Origin: Corallococcus soli
Lineage (GTDB): Bacteria > Myxococcota > Myxococcia > Myxococcales > Myxococcaceae
Length of the DNA stretch: 64,000 nucleotides
Direction of reading: 5' to 3'
Assembly: GCF_014930455.1 (NCBI RefSeq)
Contig: NZ_JAAIYO010000013.1
Location: 1 to 64,000, forward strand
In this document: in pieces, positions 1-8,474 of the stretch
How positions within the stretch are numbered: the first letter of the stretch is position 1
Layout of the letters: every line of letters starts with the position of its first letter
The notes under the pieces: generated by a model
What the model was told of the DNA's origin: nothing
Seen by the model: only the letters and a program-made list of their open reading frames with translations
Database searches by the model: none
Program-made: the position numbers and the translations under genes

Positions 1-156
1 TTCCGCCGGCCCGGCCCGCCGCCTGCGGTACACCCACGACTGCAACGTGCTCAGCCGCACGCCCCGCGCCAATGCGAACTCCCGCTGCGTCTGGCCGCTG
101 GCCTCGAAGGCTTCCGCGACGCGCTCCCACTCCGGCTTCTCCACCTGCTTCGCCAT
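1..156 (-). CDS. IS66-type OrfA (TnpA-like) fragment, cut by window edge
   Basis: An open frame starts at an ATG (154-156) and runs off the left edge after 52 codons. The visible part resembles the small helix-turn-helix accessory protein of IS66-family elements: a 'W-x3-AEAFEASGQTQREFA' segment, then 'RGVRLSTLQSWVYRRRR', the usual recognition helix and basic tail. These proteins are needed for transposition of IS66 elements but are not the DDE transposase. The remaining ORFs (TnpB, TnpC) would lie to the left and cannot be seen. No terminal inverted repeat is evident to the right of the start. It could also be a free-standing remnant. Family call is fairly secure, intactness unknown. Confidence 0.7.
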   Translation of the reverse strand, partial: MAKQVEKPEWERVAEAFEASGQTQREFALARGVRLSTLQSWVYRRRRAGPAE

Positions 157-299
157 GCCCACCAGCGTCCGCCGCTACCGCCACCCCGGCAATCCCTCAC
201 GGCACGTCGTTGGCCGGACGGTTACGGAGATGCAGCACTTGCAGCAGTTGCTGGAAAGAAGTGGTGTCGAAACCTCAAGGACCCGATTGGACGGCGAGC

Positions 300-770
300 A
301 TGCCTGACCTGCCAAGAGCATCCACGCGGGGCCTCTGGCTGATGCTGTCCCTGGAGCGGGTGACGGGGGCGCAGACCTTGTGGAGGGAGGGGATCCCATT
401 CACGGAGTGCGCCTTCGTGCGCATCGCGGTCGACGGGGAACCACTGCATGACCGCCCTCGGTTCCGCGACGCACTCGTCGTGTTTGAGGAGTTGGAGAAG
501 AGCGCTGAGGCCTCCGGGCGCTATCTGATCTTCACGTGTTCCTGTGGAATCGCGGAGGACGGTGGGTGGGAAGGGGTGGAAGTCGAAGTGAGCACCTCGA
601 CCATCACCTGGCGCCTGGAGGCGGAAGGTGAATCGTTCCATTTCGTCTTCGAGCGAGACCTCTACGTGTCAGAGATTGAAGCGCTCCGGAAGTGTCTGGC
701 GCAGGAAGCGCTTCCCCTCCAGCCCCTGGCTGTCACCTTTCCGGCGCACTTCCGGCGGGAAATCCAATGA
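300..770 (+). CDS. hypothetical protein (156 aa)
   Basis: I do not recognise the family. The frame is open further upstream, but the reading before this ATG is arginine/proline-rich noise overlapping the IS66 OrfA, so the ATG at 300 is the sensible start. The protein is soluble-looking, with no signal peptide or membrane segment. It is rich in Glu and aromatic residues and has a central 'CSCGIAEDGGWEGVEVEV' stretch followed by alternating beta-like segments. It sits alone beside a mobile-element fragment, so it may be part of an accessory cassette. Real coding is supported by balanced amino-acid use compared with the other frames. Confidence 0.55.
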   Translation: MPDLPRASTRGLWLMLSLERVTGAQTLWREGIPFTECAFVRIAVDGEPLHDRPRFRDALVVFEELEKSAEASGRYLIFTCSCGIAEDGGWEGVEVEVSTSTITWRLEAEGESFHFVFERDLYVSEIEALRKCLAQEALPLQPLAVTFPAHFRREIQ

Positions 771-1076
771 GTCTGAAGCGGATCAAAAGTGTGCGGAGCG
801 ACTGGAGTTCAAACGCGTCTTCCTTGAGCGAGGGTAGGAATCGGGAGAGGCGCGGCTGACACCCCTGCCGGGTCTACCGGAGGAGGTTTTCAGTCTTGAT
901 GCGAGGGTTGATGAGGATTGCAGCGCCTTGTGAAGGTCGCGGCTGGGCTTTGGGTGTTGTCGCTGGTCTCCCGCCAAGTCACGAGCCAGACGCAGAAGCC
1001 CCCTGCTCGATTTCGATGACAGCGTGTCGCCCGTTCGCGAGTTGCCTCGGCGGGCCCCGGCCACAATCCTGTCCGC
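771..1076. other. gap without a recognisable gene
   Basis: About 300 bases between the hypothetical protein and the pirin gene. Short open frames exist on both strands but have shadow-like composition. No terminator, repeat or RNA gene could be seen. A promoter for the pirin gene is expected here but no convincing -35/-10 pair was found. Confidence 0.4.
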
Positions 1077-1901
1077 ATGCCTTCACACCTGCGTGTCCCG
1101 CTTCGTGAACTTCGTGAGCCTGGCTTTCGGGTCGTCGGTATTCGCGGCGCGATTCGTACCGGCCACGTGCTCCATGTCGATCGCTTCCGGATGACCGAGC
1201 CCGTCATTCCACCGCATCCACACGCTGGCTTCTCGGCTTTGACCTACGTGCTCCCGAACTCGCCAGGCTCAATGATGAACCGAGACAGCCATGGCGAGCA
1301 CCGGGAGATCCCACCGGGGGCGCTCCACTTCACGACGGCGGGCCGCGGAATCGTTCACGAAGAGGTTCCGTCGCGCCGAGGCATCGAGTCCCACGGCCTT
1401 CAGATCTTCTCGAAGCTCCCGCGCGAGCGCGAGCAGGTGGCTCCGGAGGTGCAGCACTACGGCCCGTCCGAGCTGCCCATTGTCGAGCGAGATGGCGTCA
1501 CCGTGCGCGTCATTGCTGGCGCATATGAAGGTCACGTCTCTCCGCTGCGATTGGATCCACCGACGACGCTCCTCCACCTGGAGGTCACCCCGGGGGCATC
1601 GCTCACGCTGTCGCTTCCATCCCATGACGCCTTCGCGCTCGTGCTCGACGGGAGCGGCAGCATCGAGGCCAGTGAGGTCCAGGAGTCGGACGCGTGCGTC
1701 CTCGTCCCCGGCGAAGCACGCATCGAGGCAGCCGTACGCCTGCGCCTGCTCGTTGGAGTGAGCCCGCCACTCGACGCGCCCGTGCATTGGGCGGGCCCTT
1801 TCTGCTTCTTCGCCCCCGAGCGTCTCGCCGAGGCGCAAGCGCGCTATCGCGCTGGGGAGATGGGTGGGCTGGAACCCACGCATCGGGACATCGGGCCATG
1901 A
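1077..1901 (+). CDS. pirin family protein
   Basis: A 274-residue bicupin. Pirins bind a single iron in the N-terminal cupin; some act as quercetinases, others as redox-sensitive regulators. The metal-binding signature is intact: H47-x-H49 in 'PPHPHAGF' and H94-x-E96 in 'GRGIVHEE', with the usual 'PPGALHFTTAGRG' loop between. The C-terminal half carries the second, degenerate cupin and the typical 'FCFFAPERLAEAQARYRAGEMG' type ending. Length is normal for the family (about 230-300). A LysR regulator follows 94 bp downstream on the same strand; pirin/LysR pairs are common, so that regulator is the obvious candidate controller. No clear ribosome-binding site precedes the ATG. Confidence 0.9.
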   Translation: MPSHLRVPLRELREPGFRVVGIRGAIRTGHVLHVDRFRMTEPVIPPHPHAGFSALTYVLPNSPGSMMNRDSHGEHREIPPGALHFTTAGRGIVHEEVPSRRGIESHGLQIFSKLPREREQVAPEVQHYGPSELPIVERDGVTVRVIAGAYEGHVSPLRLDPPTTLLHLEVTPGASLTLSLPSHDAFALVLDGSGSIEASEVQESDACVLVPGEARIEAAVRLRLLVGVSPPLDAPVHWAGPFCFFAPERLAEAQARYRAGEMGGLEPTHRDIGP

Positions 1902-1995
1902 AGTGTTCTCCCGCCTGAGCGGCAGCCGCACATTCGCGTCCGGCTGACCCAGGCCCTGTGTGTCTTCGATGACGAAGTTGATAGAAGGAGCCTCT

Positions 1996-2946
1996 ATGTC
2001 ATCGAAAACGCCCGGGCTTGCTCCTGCTCTCGATTTGAACGGGCTTGCTCGCTTCGCGGCAGTGGTCGAGCACGGAGGTTTCAGCGCGGCCGCCCGGGTG
2101 CTCGGTCTGCCGCGACAGGTGGTGCATCGCAGCGTGGCCGGGTTGGAGGCGACCGCGGGCACGGCGCTGCTCGAGCGCAGCGGCGGTCGCGTGCGTGTGA
2201 CCGACGCCGGGCAGCGCCTATGGATTCACGCCGCCGCCATCCTGTCCGAAGCACGGGCTGCTCGGGCGAACATGGCGGCGGCGCGAAGCCGCCCACGCGG
2301 CCGGCTGCGCCTGACCGCGCCGCATCTGTTCGCTGAGCATTTCCTGGGTCGCTCGATCCAGGACTTCCTGCTCGCGTGGCCGGATGTCGAGATCGACGCC
2401 AGTCTCACGGTGGCCAGGAACAACCTGATCCGCGAAGAGCTCGACCTGGCGATTCGCCTCGGGCCTCGACCGAGCGAGCCCGGGTTCGTGGTGTCGCTGG
2501 GAACCCTTGGGCAGACGTGCTGCGCGTCGCCAGCGTACCTCGCGCGTGCCGGCACTCCAACGAGCCCGCATGAGCTGGGAAACCACGCGCTGGCGCTCTA
2601 CGGCAGCGCGAACGCCCAACCCCGCCTGGAGTTCCAGCGGCGCGGTGAATCGGTCTCGGTCGCGGTTCGCCCGCGTTTGCGAATCGACAGCGCGCGTGTG
2701 GCCCTCTCGGCGTGCCGTGCAGGGGTGGGCATCGCATGGCTGCCGGAGTTCCTCTGCGCGGACGAACTCGAGAGCCGTTCGCTGGTGCGCATCCTCCCGG
2801 ACTGGGAACTGCCGCGCGCGCCGGTCTGGGCGTTCTCGGTCGTATCCCTGAAGCGCAACGCAACGCTGCGAGCTTTCGTGGAACTCGTGCAAGCGCACCT
2901 CTCCACGTTCGAGCAAGCCTTCGACTCTCGCACGCGGAACAGGTGA
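1996..2946 (+). CDS. LysR family transcriptional regulator
   Basis: A 316-residue LysR-type regulator. The N-terminal winged helix-turn-helix (about residues 8-68) has the standard 'LARFAAVVEHGGFSAAARVLG' pattern, followed by the linker helix and a substrate-binding domain (from about residue 90, 'RLRLTAPHLF'), ending in the 'W-F-V-...-FVEL' C-terminus. The ATG at 1996 is chosen because 'AGAAGGAG' sits just upstream; an earlier in-frame ATG at 1960 would add a non-conserved extension over this site. It lies downstream of, not divergent from, the pirin gene, a slightly unusual arrangement. The inducer is unknown. Confidence 0.9.
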   Translation: MSSKTPGLAPALDLNGLARFAAVVEHGGFSAAARVLGLPRQVVHRSVAGLEATAGTALLERSGGRVRVTDAGQRLWIHAAAILSEARAARANMAAARSRPRGRLRLTAPHLFAEHFLGRSIQDFLLAWPDVEIDASLTVARNNLIREELDLAIRLGPRPSEPGFVVSLGTLGQTCCASPAYLARAGTPTSPHELGNHALALYGSANAQPRLEFQRRGESVSVAVRPRLRIDSARVALSACRAGVGIAWLPEFLCADELESRSLVRILPDWELPRAPVWAFSVVSLKRNATLRAFVELVQAHLSTFEQAFDSRTRNR

Positions 2947-3002
2947 CAAGGCCCGGGCTGACGCTCTCGTTGCGTCAGGCACAGGCCCAACCCCCATCAG
3001 CC

Positions 3003-3815
3003 CTACGGCTTCTTCACATCAAACGAAACCAGCTCCTCCGTCCGTTCCCCCTCCTCGCGGACCTTGCCCACGCCGGGAACGAGCCAGTACATGCGCTGCT
3101 TCTCCTCCTTCACCTCGCCGTTCTTGTTCAGCTTGTCGCGCTGGACCTTCACGGCGTTGGTGAACGTGCCTGCGGGCGTCGTCACCGTCACGTCCTTCGC
3201 GAGCACCTTCCAGACGTAGGTGGGGTCCTTCCCCTCCGTCCCGCCCGCGTCATACGTAATCAGCTCGCGCACCGCGTCCTGGTGCTCCCAGGGCACGGAG
3301 ACCGGCGCCGTCGCCAGCGACTTCATCATCGCCGGGGACCAGGTCGTGGCCCTCGTGCGCAGGCCGTCCGTGAGGTCCTCCTCACGCAGGCGCACCACCA
3401 ATCCGTTCGTCAGCTCCAACTGCCAGGAGTTCTCCTCGTACACGGTGCCCGTCGTCGCCGTGCGGTCCTGCTTGCTGTGCACCTTGATGGCCGTCATCTG
3501 GGTCTCCGGCACCGTCTCCGGCCCCAGCACCGTCACCGTCTTGTTGAACACCCCGCTCACCGGGTCGTCGATGCGGTAGCTCCACGTCGAGCCCTGCGTC
3601 AGCGGCCACAGCTTCGTGAACTCCGCCTGCGGGTTCTCCCCGTCGGTCTTCGTGCCGCCCGGCTGCACCGCGTCCCCCGGCAGGTCCACCGTGCCGTCCG
3701 GATTCGTCGTGGGCGCGCCCGGGTCGTTCCCCGTGGGCAGGCTTCCGGCGCCACCACCACACGCCACCAGGGAGCCACACGCCGCGAACAGCACCGCCAA
3801 GTTCCTGAACTTCAT
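3003..3815 (-). CDS. putative lipoprotein, last gene of VTC/DUF4956 operon
   Basis: A 270-residue secreted lipoprotein. The N-terminus has a short hydrophobic signal with lipobox 'SLVAC' followed by a Gly/Pro/Asp-rich linker. The rest is a beta-rich domain with 'WPLTQGSTWSYRI' and 'VWKVLAKDVTVTTPAGTF', a pattern seen in myxobacterial lipoproteins annotated only as hypothetical. The start ATG overlaps the stop of the upstream DUF4956 gene in an ATGA arrangement, so the two are translationally coupled. That coupling suggests it is a surface or periplasmic partner of the operon. No catalytic motif is visible. Confidence 0.8.
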   Translation of the reverse strand: MKFRNLAVLFAACGSLVACGGGAGSLPTGNDPGAPTTNPDGTVDLPGDAVQPGGTKTDGENPQAEFTKLWPLTQGSTWSYRIDDPVSGVFNKTVTVLGPETVPETQMTAIKVHSKQDRTATTGTVYEENSWQLELTNGLVVRLREEDLTDGLRTRATTWSPAMMKSLATAPVSVPWEHQDAVRELITYDAGGTEGKDPTYVWKVLAKDVTVTTPAGTFTNAVKVQRDKLNKNGEVKEEKQRMYWLVPGVGKVREEGERTEELVSFDVKKP

Positions 3816-4531
3816 GCCATCTCCTCCCGCGCGCCCTTGGCGCTCACCGACGTCCACCGCAACCCCCGCAGGGATGCCCCTTCCGTCTTGCCCAACGCCG
3901 CCGCCAGTGTCCCGGGCTCCGGCTCTTCCACTTCCAATTCCAACCGCCTCGCGGAGAAGTCCAACGCGCAGCTCTTCACCATCACGTTGCGCTCCCCCAG
4001 CGCCTGGCGCAGCGTCGCCTCCGCGCCCACCAGGTCGTCCGACTGCGCCGACAACACCAGCCGCTGCTTCGCGCCCGCCGTCGGCGCCGCCTTCTTCTCG
4101 AACAAATCCAACACCAGCAGCAGCACCATCACGAACGCCGTGCCCACGCTCGCCAGCACCAGGTTGCCGTGGCCACACGCCATGCCCAGGCCAATCACCA
4201 GGAACAGGATGGCCGCGTCGCGCGGGTCCTTCAGCCCCGAGCGGAACCGCACGAAGCCGCCCAGCCCCACCAGGCCGAACGCCTTCGCCACGCTGTCGCC
4301 AATCACGGCCGTAATCACCGCCGCCGCCGCGCAGAGGAGGATCTGCGCCTGCACCATCTCCGACTTCGGCAGCGGCTTGCCCATCACGAGCCGCCAGGGC
4401 CGCGACGACAGCAGCGCTCCAATGAGCGCCGCCGCCAGCAGCCGGGGCAGCATCGACGCCATCGACAGCGACTGAAGCTCCCGCTCCACATCCTGGAACA
4501 TCGTCGCGAACGGACCTTCCATGGGCGTCAT
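3812..4531 (-). CDS. DUF4956 domain membrane protein
   Basis: A 239-residue protein matching the DUF4956 pattern: four hydrophobic segments between about residues 28 and 150 ('LLAAALIGALL', 'AQILLCAAAAVITAVIG', 'AAILFLVIGLGMACG', 'GTAFVMVLLLVLDLF') with the conserved loop 'FGLVGLGGFVRFRSGLKDP'. A cytoplasmic alpha/beta C-terminal domain follows. In other bacteria DUF4956 genes often accompany VTC-domain and CotH genes; its function is unknown. The ATG (4529-4531) overlaps the stop of the upstream kinase-like gene and the gene's own stop overlaps the next ATG, giving two ATGA couplings in a row. A second ATG three codons downstream is possible. Confidence 0.85.
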   Translation of the reverse strand: MTPMEGPFATMFQDVERELQSLSMASMLPRLLAAALIGALLSSRPWRLVMGKPLPKSEMVQAQILLCAAAAVITAVIGDSVAKAFGLVGLGGFVRFRSGLKDPRDAAILFLVIGLGMACGHGNLVLASVGTAFVMVLLLVLDLFEKKAAPTAGAKQRLVLSAQSDDLVGAEATLRQALGERNVMVKSCALDFSARRLELEVEEPEPGTLAAALGKTEGASLRGLRWTSVSAKGAREEMA

Positions 4532-6240
4532 GCCTCCTGCCGTCCCATGTCCGCCGCGGCCGGCTCCACGCCGGGCCGCGCTGCGCGTCCCGCCTGCTCC
4601 AGCGCCCGGGCCTGCGCCACCACCGCATAGGCGTTGCGCAGCACCGGCAGCTTTCCGTCCTGCTCGGAGATCACCCGCTCCAGCAGCGCGCGCGTCTCCG
4701 CCACCAGCGGCAGCCCGCGCATGGAGGACACCACCGTCGCCGGCCACCGGCGCGCCGCCGAGGCCCGCAGCTTCCACGCCCGCGGGTCATCCATCCCGTC
4801 CACGGAGTCCAGCGCCTCCTTCGTCTGCAGCGCCCCCCGCTCGCGCAGCTCCCACGCCCGGGGTGAATCCACGCCGGTGAGCGAGCGCAACACCAGCTTC
4901 AGCGCGCCCTTCTCCAACTGCTCGCGCAGGCCCAGCGCCAGCGGCGTCTCCAGCCCCGTGGTGCTCTTGAGCACCGCCAGCCGGTCGTGCTTGAGCAGCA
5001 CCTCGCGCAGCGCGTCCGCGCGCTCCGTGGCGAGGCCGCCCAGGCTGCGCGCCACCTCCGAGTACAGCTTGCGCTGCATGCCCGCCTCGCGGACCACCCA
5101 GGACTCCTCGCCATCCACCCCGGCGAGCCCCAGCAGCACCGCGCCCAGGTGGCCATCCCTCATGCCCCGCTCGCGCAGCGCCCACGCCTCCGGCGCGTCC
5201 TGGCGCTTGAGCCCCTCCAGCACGGCGGCCGGCGCCTGCGCGTACAGCCGCTGCCTGAGGGCGTGCGAGCGCGGGGAGGTGACGAACCCCAGGCCCTCCG
5301 CCACGTCCACCGGCACGCTCGCCGCCAGCACCTCGCGCAGCGTCCAGGCCGTGTCGTCGTCCAGGCCCACCAAGCTGCGCGCCACCAGCCCCGGCAGCCG
5401 CTCCGCGTACGCCAGCCGGCGCTGGTGCGCGGGCAGGCCCGGGATGCCATTGAGCAGCCACACGGCCAGCTGCGGCTCGCGCGCCTCCAGGCTGTCCAGA
5501 GCGTGGAAGAAGCGCTGCTCCACGTCGTCCACCGATGGCGCGCCCGGCATGGGCAGGGCAGGGGCCGGCACCAGCCGCTGCACCGGCTGCTCGCGACCCT
5601 CCAGCCGCGCGACGACGGCCTCCACCAGGCGCTGCTCCAGCACGCGCAGGGGCTGGTCGTTGTTCTCCAGGATGATCCACCGCGCGGGGTCCTTGCGGGC
5701 CTGCTCCAGGAAGGCCTCGCGCACGCGCACCGCCAGCCCCGCGCCCACCAGCCCCTTGCGGCTGTCCGTGTCGTTGGCGCGCCCGCTCTGCACCTTGCCC
5801 AGCCGCTTGCGCAGCCGCGCCAGCTCCGGATCCACGTCCACCAGGATGACCAGGTCCGGCCACAGGCCCTGCGAGGCCAGCTCGCACGCGGGCAGCAGCG
5901 CGCCTTCCTTCAGGCCCCGGCCCCCCGCCGTCAGCGCGAGCTGCGAGTACAGGTAGCGGTCGGTGATGCACACCTCGCCCCGCTTGAGCGAGGGCGCGAT
6001 GATCTCCTCCAGTTGCTGCGCGTCCCGCGCCAGGTTCAGGAAGAACTCGGCGCGCGGCCCCATCTCCAGCAGGCGCGAGTCCCGCGTCAGTTCACGGATG
6101 CGCCGCGCCGTGGGCGACTGCAGTTCGCCGCCTTCCCGCGCATGCGCCACTTTGTAGCCCAGCCGCTTGAGCCGCGCGGCGAGGAGGTTGGACAGCGTCG
6201 TCTTGCCGCTGCCGTCGATGCCTTCGAAGTCGATGAACAC
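4528..6240 (-). CDS. thymidylate-kinase-like P-loop protein fused to ~27-residue repeats
   Basis: A 570-residue fusion. Residues 1 to about 215 have the dTMP-kinase fold signature: P-loop 'GIDGSGKT' (7-14), DR-Y at 94-96, and 'PDLVILVDVDPELARLRKR'. True dTMP kinases have REPGG near residue 35; here it is REGG, and the usual SSxAYQ after DRY is replaced by 'YSQLALT', so substrate preference is doubtful. From about residue 255 to the end lie roughly nine helical repeats of 26-28 residues, each with an 'AW-x-LRE' core. Housekeeping dTMP kinases are about 210 residues, so the C-terminal half is extra. It sits between the VTC and DUF4956 genes, which argues for a role in that system rather than dTTP synthesis. 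The gene symbol tmk is therefore withheld. Confidence 0.8.
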   Translation of the reverse strand: MFIDFEGIDGSGKTTLSNLLAARLKRLGYKVAHAREGGELQSPTARRIRELTRDSRLLEMGPRAEFFLNLARDAQQLEEIIAPSLKRGEVCITDRYLYSQLALTAGGRGLKEGALLPACELASQGLWPDLVILVDVDPELARLRKRLGKVQSGRANDTDSRKGLVGAGLAVRVREAFLEQARKDPARWIILENNDQPLRVLEQRLVEAVVARLEGREQPVQRLVPAPALPMPGAPSVDDVEQRFFHALDSLEAREPQLAVWLLNGIPGLPAHQRRLAYAERLPGLVARSLVGLDDDTAWTLREVLAASVPVDVAEGLGFVTSPRSHALRQRLYAQAPAAVLEGLKRQDAPEAWALRERGMRDGHLGAVLLGLAGVDGEESWVVREAGMQRKLYSEVARSLGGLATERADALREVLLKHDRLAVLKSTTGLETPLALGLREQLEKGALKLVLRSLTGVDSPRAWELRERGALQTKEALDSVDGMDDPRAWKLRASAARRWPATVVSSMRGLPLVAETRALLERVISEQDGKLPVLRNAYAVVAQARALEQAGRAARPGVEPAAADMGRQEA

Positions 6241-6246
6241 GGTGCC

Positions 6247-6966
6247 CTATCCCCCTACAACCCCAACCCCGGCCGAAGCGAAGGCATGCACCCTCGCCAT
6301 TCCTTCCGCGAACTTGCTGTAGGCCGGCGCGCCCCCCGGATTGAGGGCCGCCAGCCACTCGGGCAGTTCCGCCCCGAGGTGCTTCACCTCCACCACCACC
6401 CGCGAGTCCTCCCACACCGGCAATCCCAGACGCTCCACCGTCAGCGCGACTGGCGACAACGCCAGCTCCGGCGACACCTGGTGGAAGCCGATGCCCCGGT
6501 CCACCGTCACCCGCCACGCCTGTGACACCTGATACACGTGCCGCCGGTACGTCACCGCCAGCACCGGCATCAGGCTGCCGCCCGCGATGAGCGGCAACAG
6601 GCTCACGCCGCCGCGAATGGCCCGGCCCAGCTCCGCGCGGGGCACCCACACCCGGCGCTTCTGCGTGAGCCCGCCGCGCTCGCGCTTCACCTCCAGCACC
6701 ACGCGCTCGCGGCCCGCCGCGCCCACGTCCGGCGAGTACTCCTTCGTCCTCACCTTGATGCAGTTGTCCGGCGTGAGCACCGCGCGCTCCGCCAGGGGAA
6801 GCCCCGGCTTGTCGAAGTACACCGACACGATGCGCGTGGGCGGTGGCAGGCACCCCCCCAGGTCCTGCGACAGCCGCGTGCACACCGCGGCGGCCTCGGT
6901 GCCCTCCAGCACCACCTTGAATTCACGGCGCAGCTTGGTGACTCCGCCTTCAGCGAACGAGAGCAT
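6247..6966 (-). CDS. VTC-domain protein (polyphosphate polymerase fold)
   Basis: A 239-residue soluble protein with the triphosphate-tunnel pattern of VTC domains: 'KLRREFKVVL' at the N-terminus, 'SVYFDKP', 'IKVRTKEY', 'LEVKRERGGLTQKRRVWV', 'VTVDRGIGF', 'VVVEVKH' and a terminal 'YSKFAEG'. These alternating basic and acidic strands line the tunnel that binds polyphosphate or nucleotide triphosphate in yeast Vtc4. Bacterial versions are widespread but mostly uncharacterised. It begins 12 bp after the porin-like gene and ends 6 bp before the kinase-repeat gene, so it is the second gene of a five-gene operon. Whether it polymerises polyphosphate is inference. Confidence 0.85.
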   Translation of the reverse strand: MLSFAEGGVTKLRREFKVVLEGTEAAAVCTRLSQDLGGCLPPPTRIVSVYFDKPGLPLAERAVLTPDNCIKVRTKEYSPDVGAAGRERVVLEVKRERGGLTQKRRVWVPRAELGRAIRGGVSLLPLIAGGSLMPVLAVTYRRHVYQVSQAWRVTVDRGIGFHQVSPELALSPVALTVERLGLPVWEDSRVVVEVKHLGAELPEWLAALNPGGAPAYSKFAEGMARVHAFASAGVGVVGG

Positions 6967-6978
6967 GGTCGAGTCTCC

Positions 6979-8253
6979 TCACCGGAAGCGGGTGGCGAGC
7001 TGCAATGACAGCTCGAGCGCGGGCTCCAGGTCCCCGGGCCGGAGCGCACGCTCCGCCTGGACCTGGGCCTTGAAGGAATCCGCCAACAACACGTTGAAGC
7101 CCCCCGTCAGTGCATGTCCCTGTGCCTGGATACCGCCCTGCAATTGCAGGGCCTCCGCGCCCACCATGGGCTGGACGGCCCAACCGCTGTGGCCCACCGG
7201 CACCGTCCAGTACGCCAGCACCGACTGCGACATGAAGGGCCCCAATGCCAGCTGTCCGCGCGCCACCTCGCCCGTCAATGACAGCCCCCAGAGCGTCAGC
7301 TCCGCGTCCGCCGCGGCCGCGTAGCGCTGCGTCCCGTCGATGACCTGCGTGAGGTACGTGCTGGCGCCCACGGTGAGGAACTTGAAGGGCCGCAGGCTCA
7401 GGCGCGCCGCGCCGTCCTCGCTCAGCCGCTCCCCCTGGGGGCCTTCACCGCCCTCGAAGAGGCCCGCGGACAGCTTCAGGCCCCACGCCTCCTTGAGTCG
7501 CACCTCGCCCATCAATCCCAGACGCCGGCCGCCCAGGTCGTTGGTGTCCGTGAGGTAGTCCTCCACCAGGCCGCGCCCCTGGAGCGGCAGGCTCCAGGCC
7601 GACTCCAGCGAGCGCTGGAGGAAGGGCGACTTGAAGCGGCCCGCGTACAGGCGCAGCTGCTTGGCGTCGTTCGCCAGCCGCACGAAGGCGTCCTTGAGGA
7701 TGGTCTTGGAGGCGAGGTCCGCGCTCACCTCCGCCTCCAGGTTGGACAGCGACGCGGCCACGCCCACGCGCGCTGATTCAATGCCCAGGTCGCGCTGGTA
7801 CTTCGCGCGCTCGTCGGCGGTGCCCTTCGCGAACACGCGGCCGAACACGCGGATGCGCTGCGAAGGCTTGCCCTTGTCGTCCGCCTTGTCCGCTTCGGCC
7901 GGGGCCTCGCCCAGTGTGTCCGCCTTGGGGCCCTTGTTCTTCTTCTTCGCGCCCGGCACCGCCGCGTCGGGCACCGGCGCGCCCGGCTCGTTCACCTGCT
8001 CCGGCGCGCCCCGCACCGGACCCTGGGAGCCCCCGGGCATCGCCTGGGCGACGGCGCCATCCAGCGCGTCCTCCGACGTCGGCTCCGGGGCAGGCGCCTG
8101 CGCGCCGTCCTCCTGCGCGACGGCGAGCGGCTGATCCGCGTCCTCCGCCCCCGCGTCCTCCACCGGCTCGGCGACCGCCCCCGCCGGCAGTCCCAGGAGG
8201 ACCGCGACGAGCAGCCCCCGCCACCCCTGTTCCTCCATCCCCCGCCCGCCCAT
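6979..8253 (-). CDS. outer-membrane porin-like protein (phosphate-selective porin O/P type)
   Basis: A 424-residue exported protein. The chosen ATG (8251-8253) follows 'GGGGAG' at good distance and leads into a signal peptide ('GLLVAVLLGLPAGAVA'); an ATG five codons later is possible. Residues about 20-125 are an Ala/Pro/Asp-rich linker. The remainder alternates amphipathic strands, with 'RLYAGRFKSPFLQRSLES', 'GGRRLGLMGEVRL' and a terminal 'LELSLQLATRFR' ending in an arginine after an aromatic, as in 16-stranded barrels. The 'GRFK-P' and repeated beta-strand layout resemble OprO/OprP porins. First gene of the VTC operon. Phosphate selectivity is not shown by the sequence. Confidence 0.7.
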   Translation of the reverse strand: MGGRGMEEQGWRGLLVAVLLGLPAGAVAEPVEDAGAEDADQPLAVAQEDGAQAPAPEPTSEDALDGAVAQAMPGGSQGPVRGAPEQVNEPGAPVPDAAVPGAKKKNKGPKADTLGEAPAEADKADDKGKPSQRIRVFGRVFAKGTADERAKYQRDLGIESARVGVAASLSNLEAEVSADLASKTILKDAFVRLANDAKQLRLYAGRFKSPFLQRSLESAWSLPLQGRGLVEDYLTDTNDLGGRRLGLMGEVRLKEAWGLKLSAGLFEGGEGPQGERLSEDGAARLSLRPFKFLTVGASTYLTQVIDGTQRYAAAADAELTLWGLSLTGEVARGQLALGPFMSQSVLAYWTVPVGHSGWAVQPMVGAEALQLQGGIQAQGHALTGGFNVLLADSFKAQVQAERALRPGDLEPALELSLQLATRFR

Positions 8254-8474
8254 GCCTGATCTCTCCCCGCCCAGATAACCCGACGCCGTACGTCCCTGCC
8301 TGCCCTCCCGTGCAACCCTGGTGCCCAGGGCAGGGACGTGCACTGACGGACATTGGGACGCGGCTTGCGGCCCGGATGCCATGTGACAGGGGCGTGACGG
8401 GACCCAACCTGGGAAGGTTTTTTCCCTGTCGGGGCGGTGCGGGGCTGTAACGCCGGGCTGTAAGAAGGCCGGTG

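Noticed and set aside
2712-4475. 587-codon plus-strand frame running through the LysR end and the minus-strand operon
   Set aside because: Crosses the end of a good gene and opposes two recognisable families; composition is shadow-like.
4528-6240. Calling the thymidylate-kinase-like gene tmk
   Set aside because: REPGG and the SSxAYQ segment are altered, the protein is more than twice the normal length, and it sits in a non-nucleotide operon.
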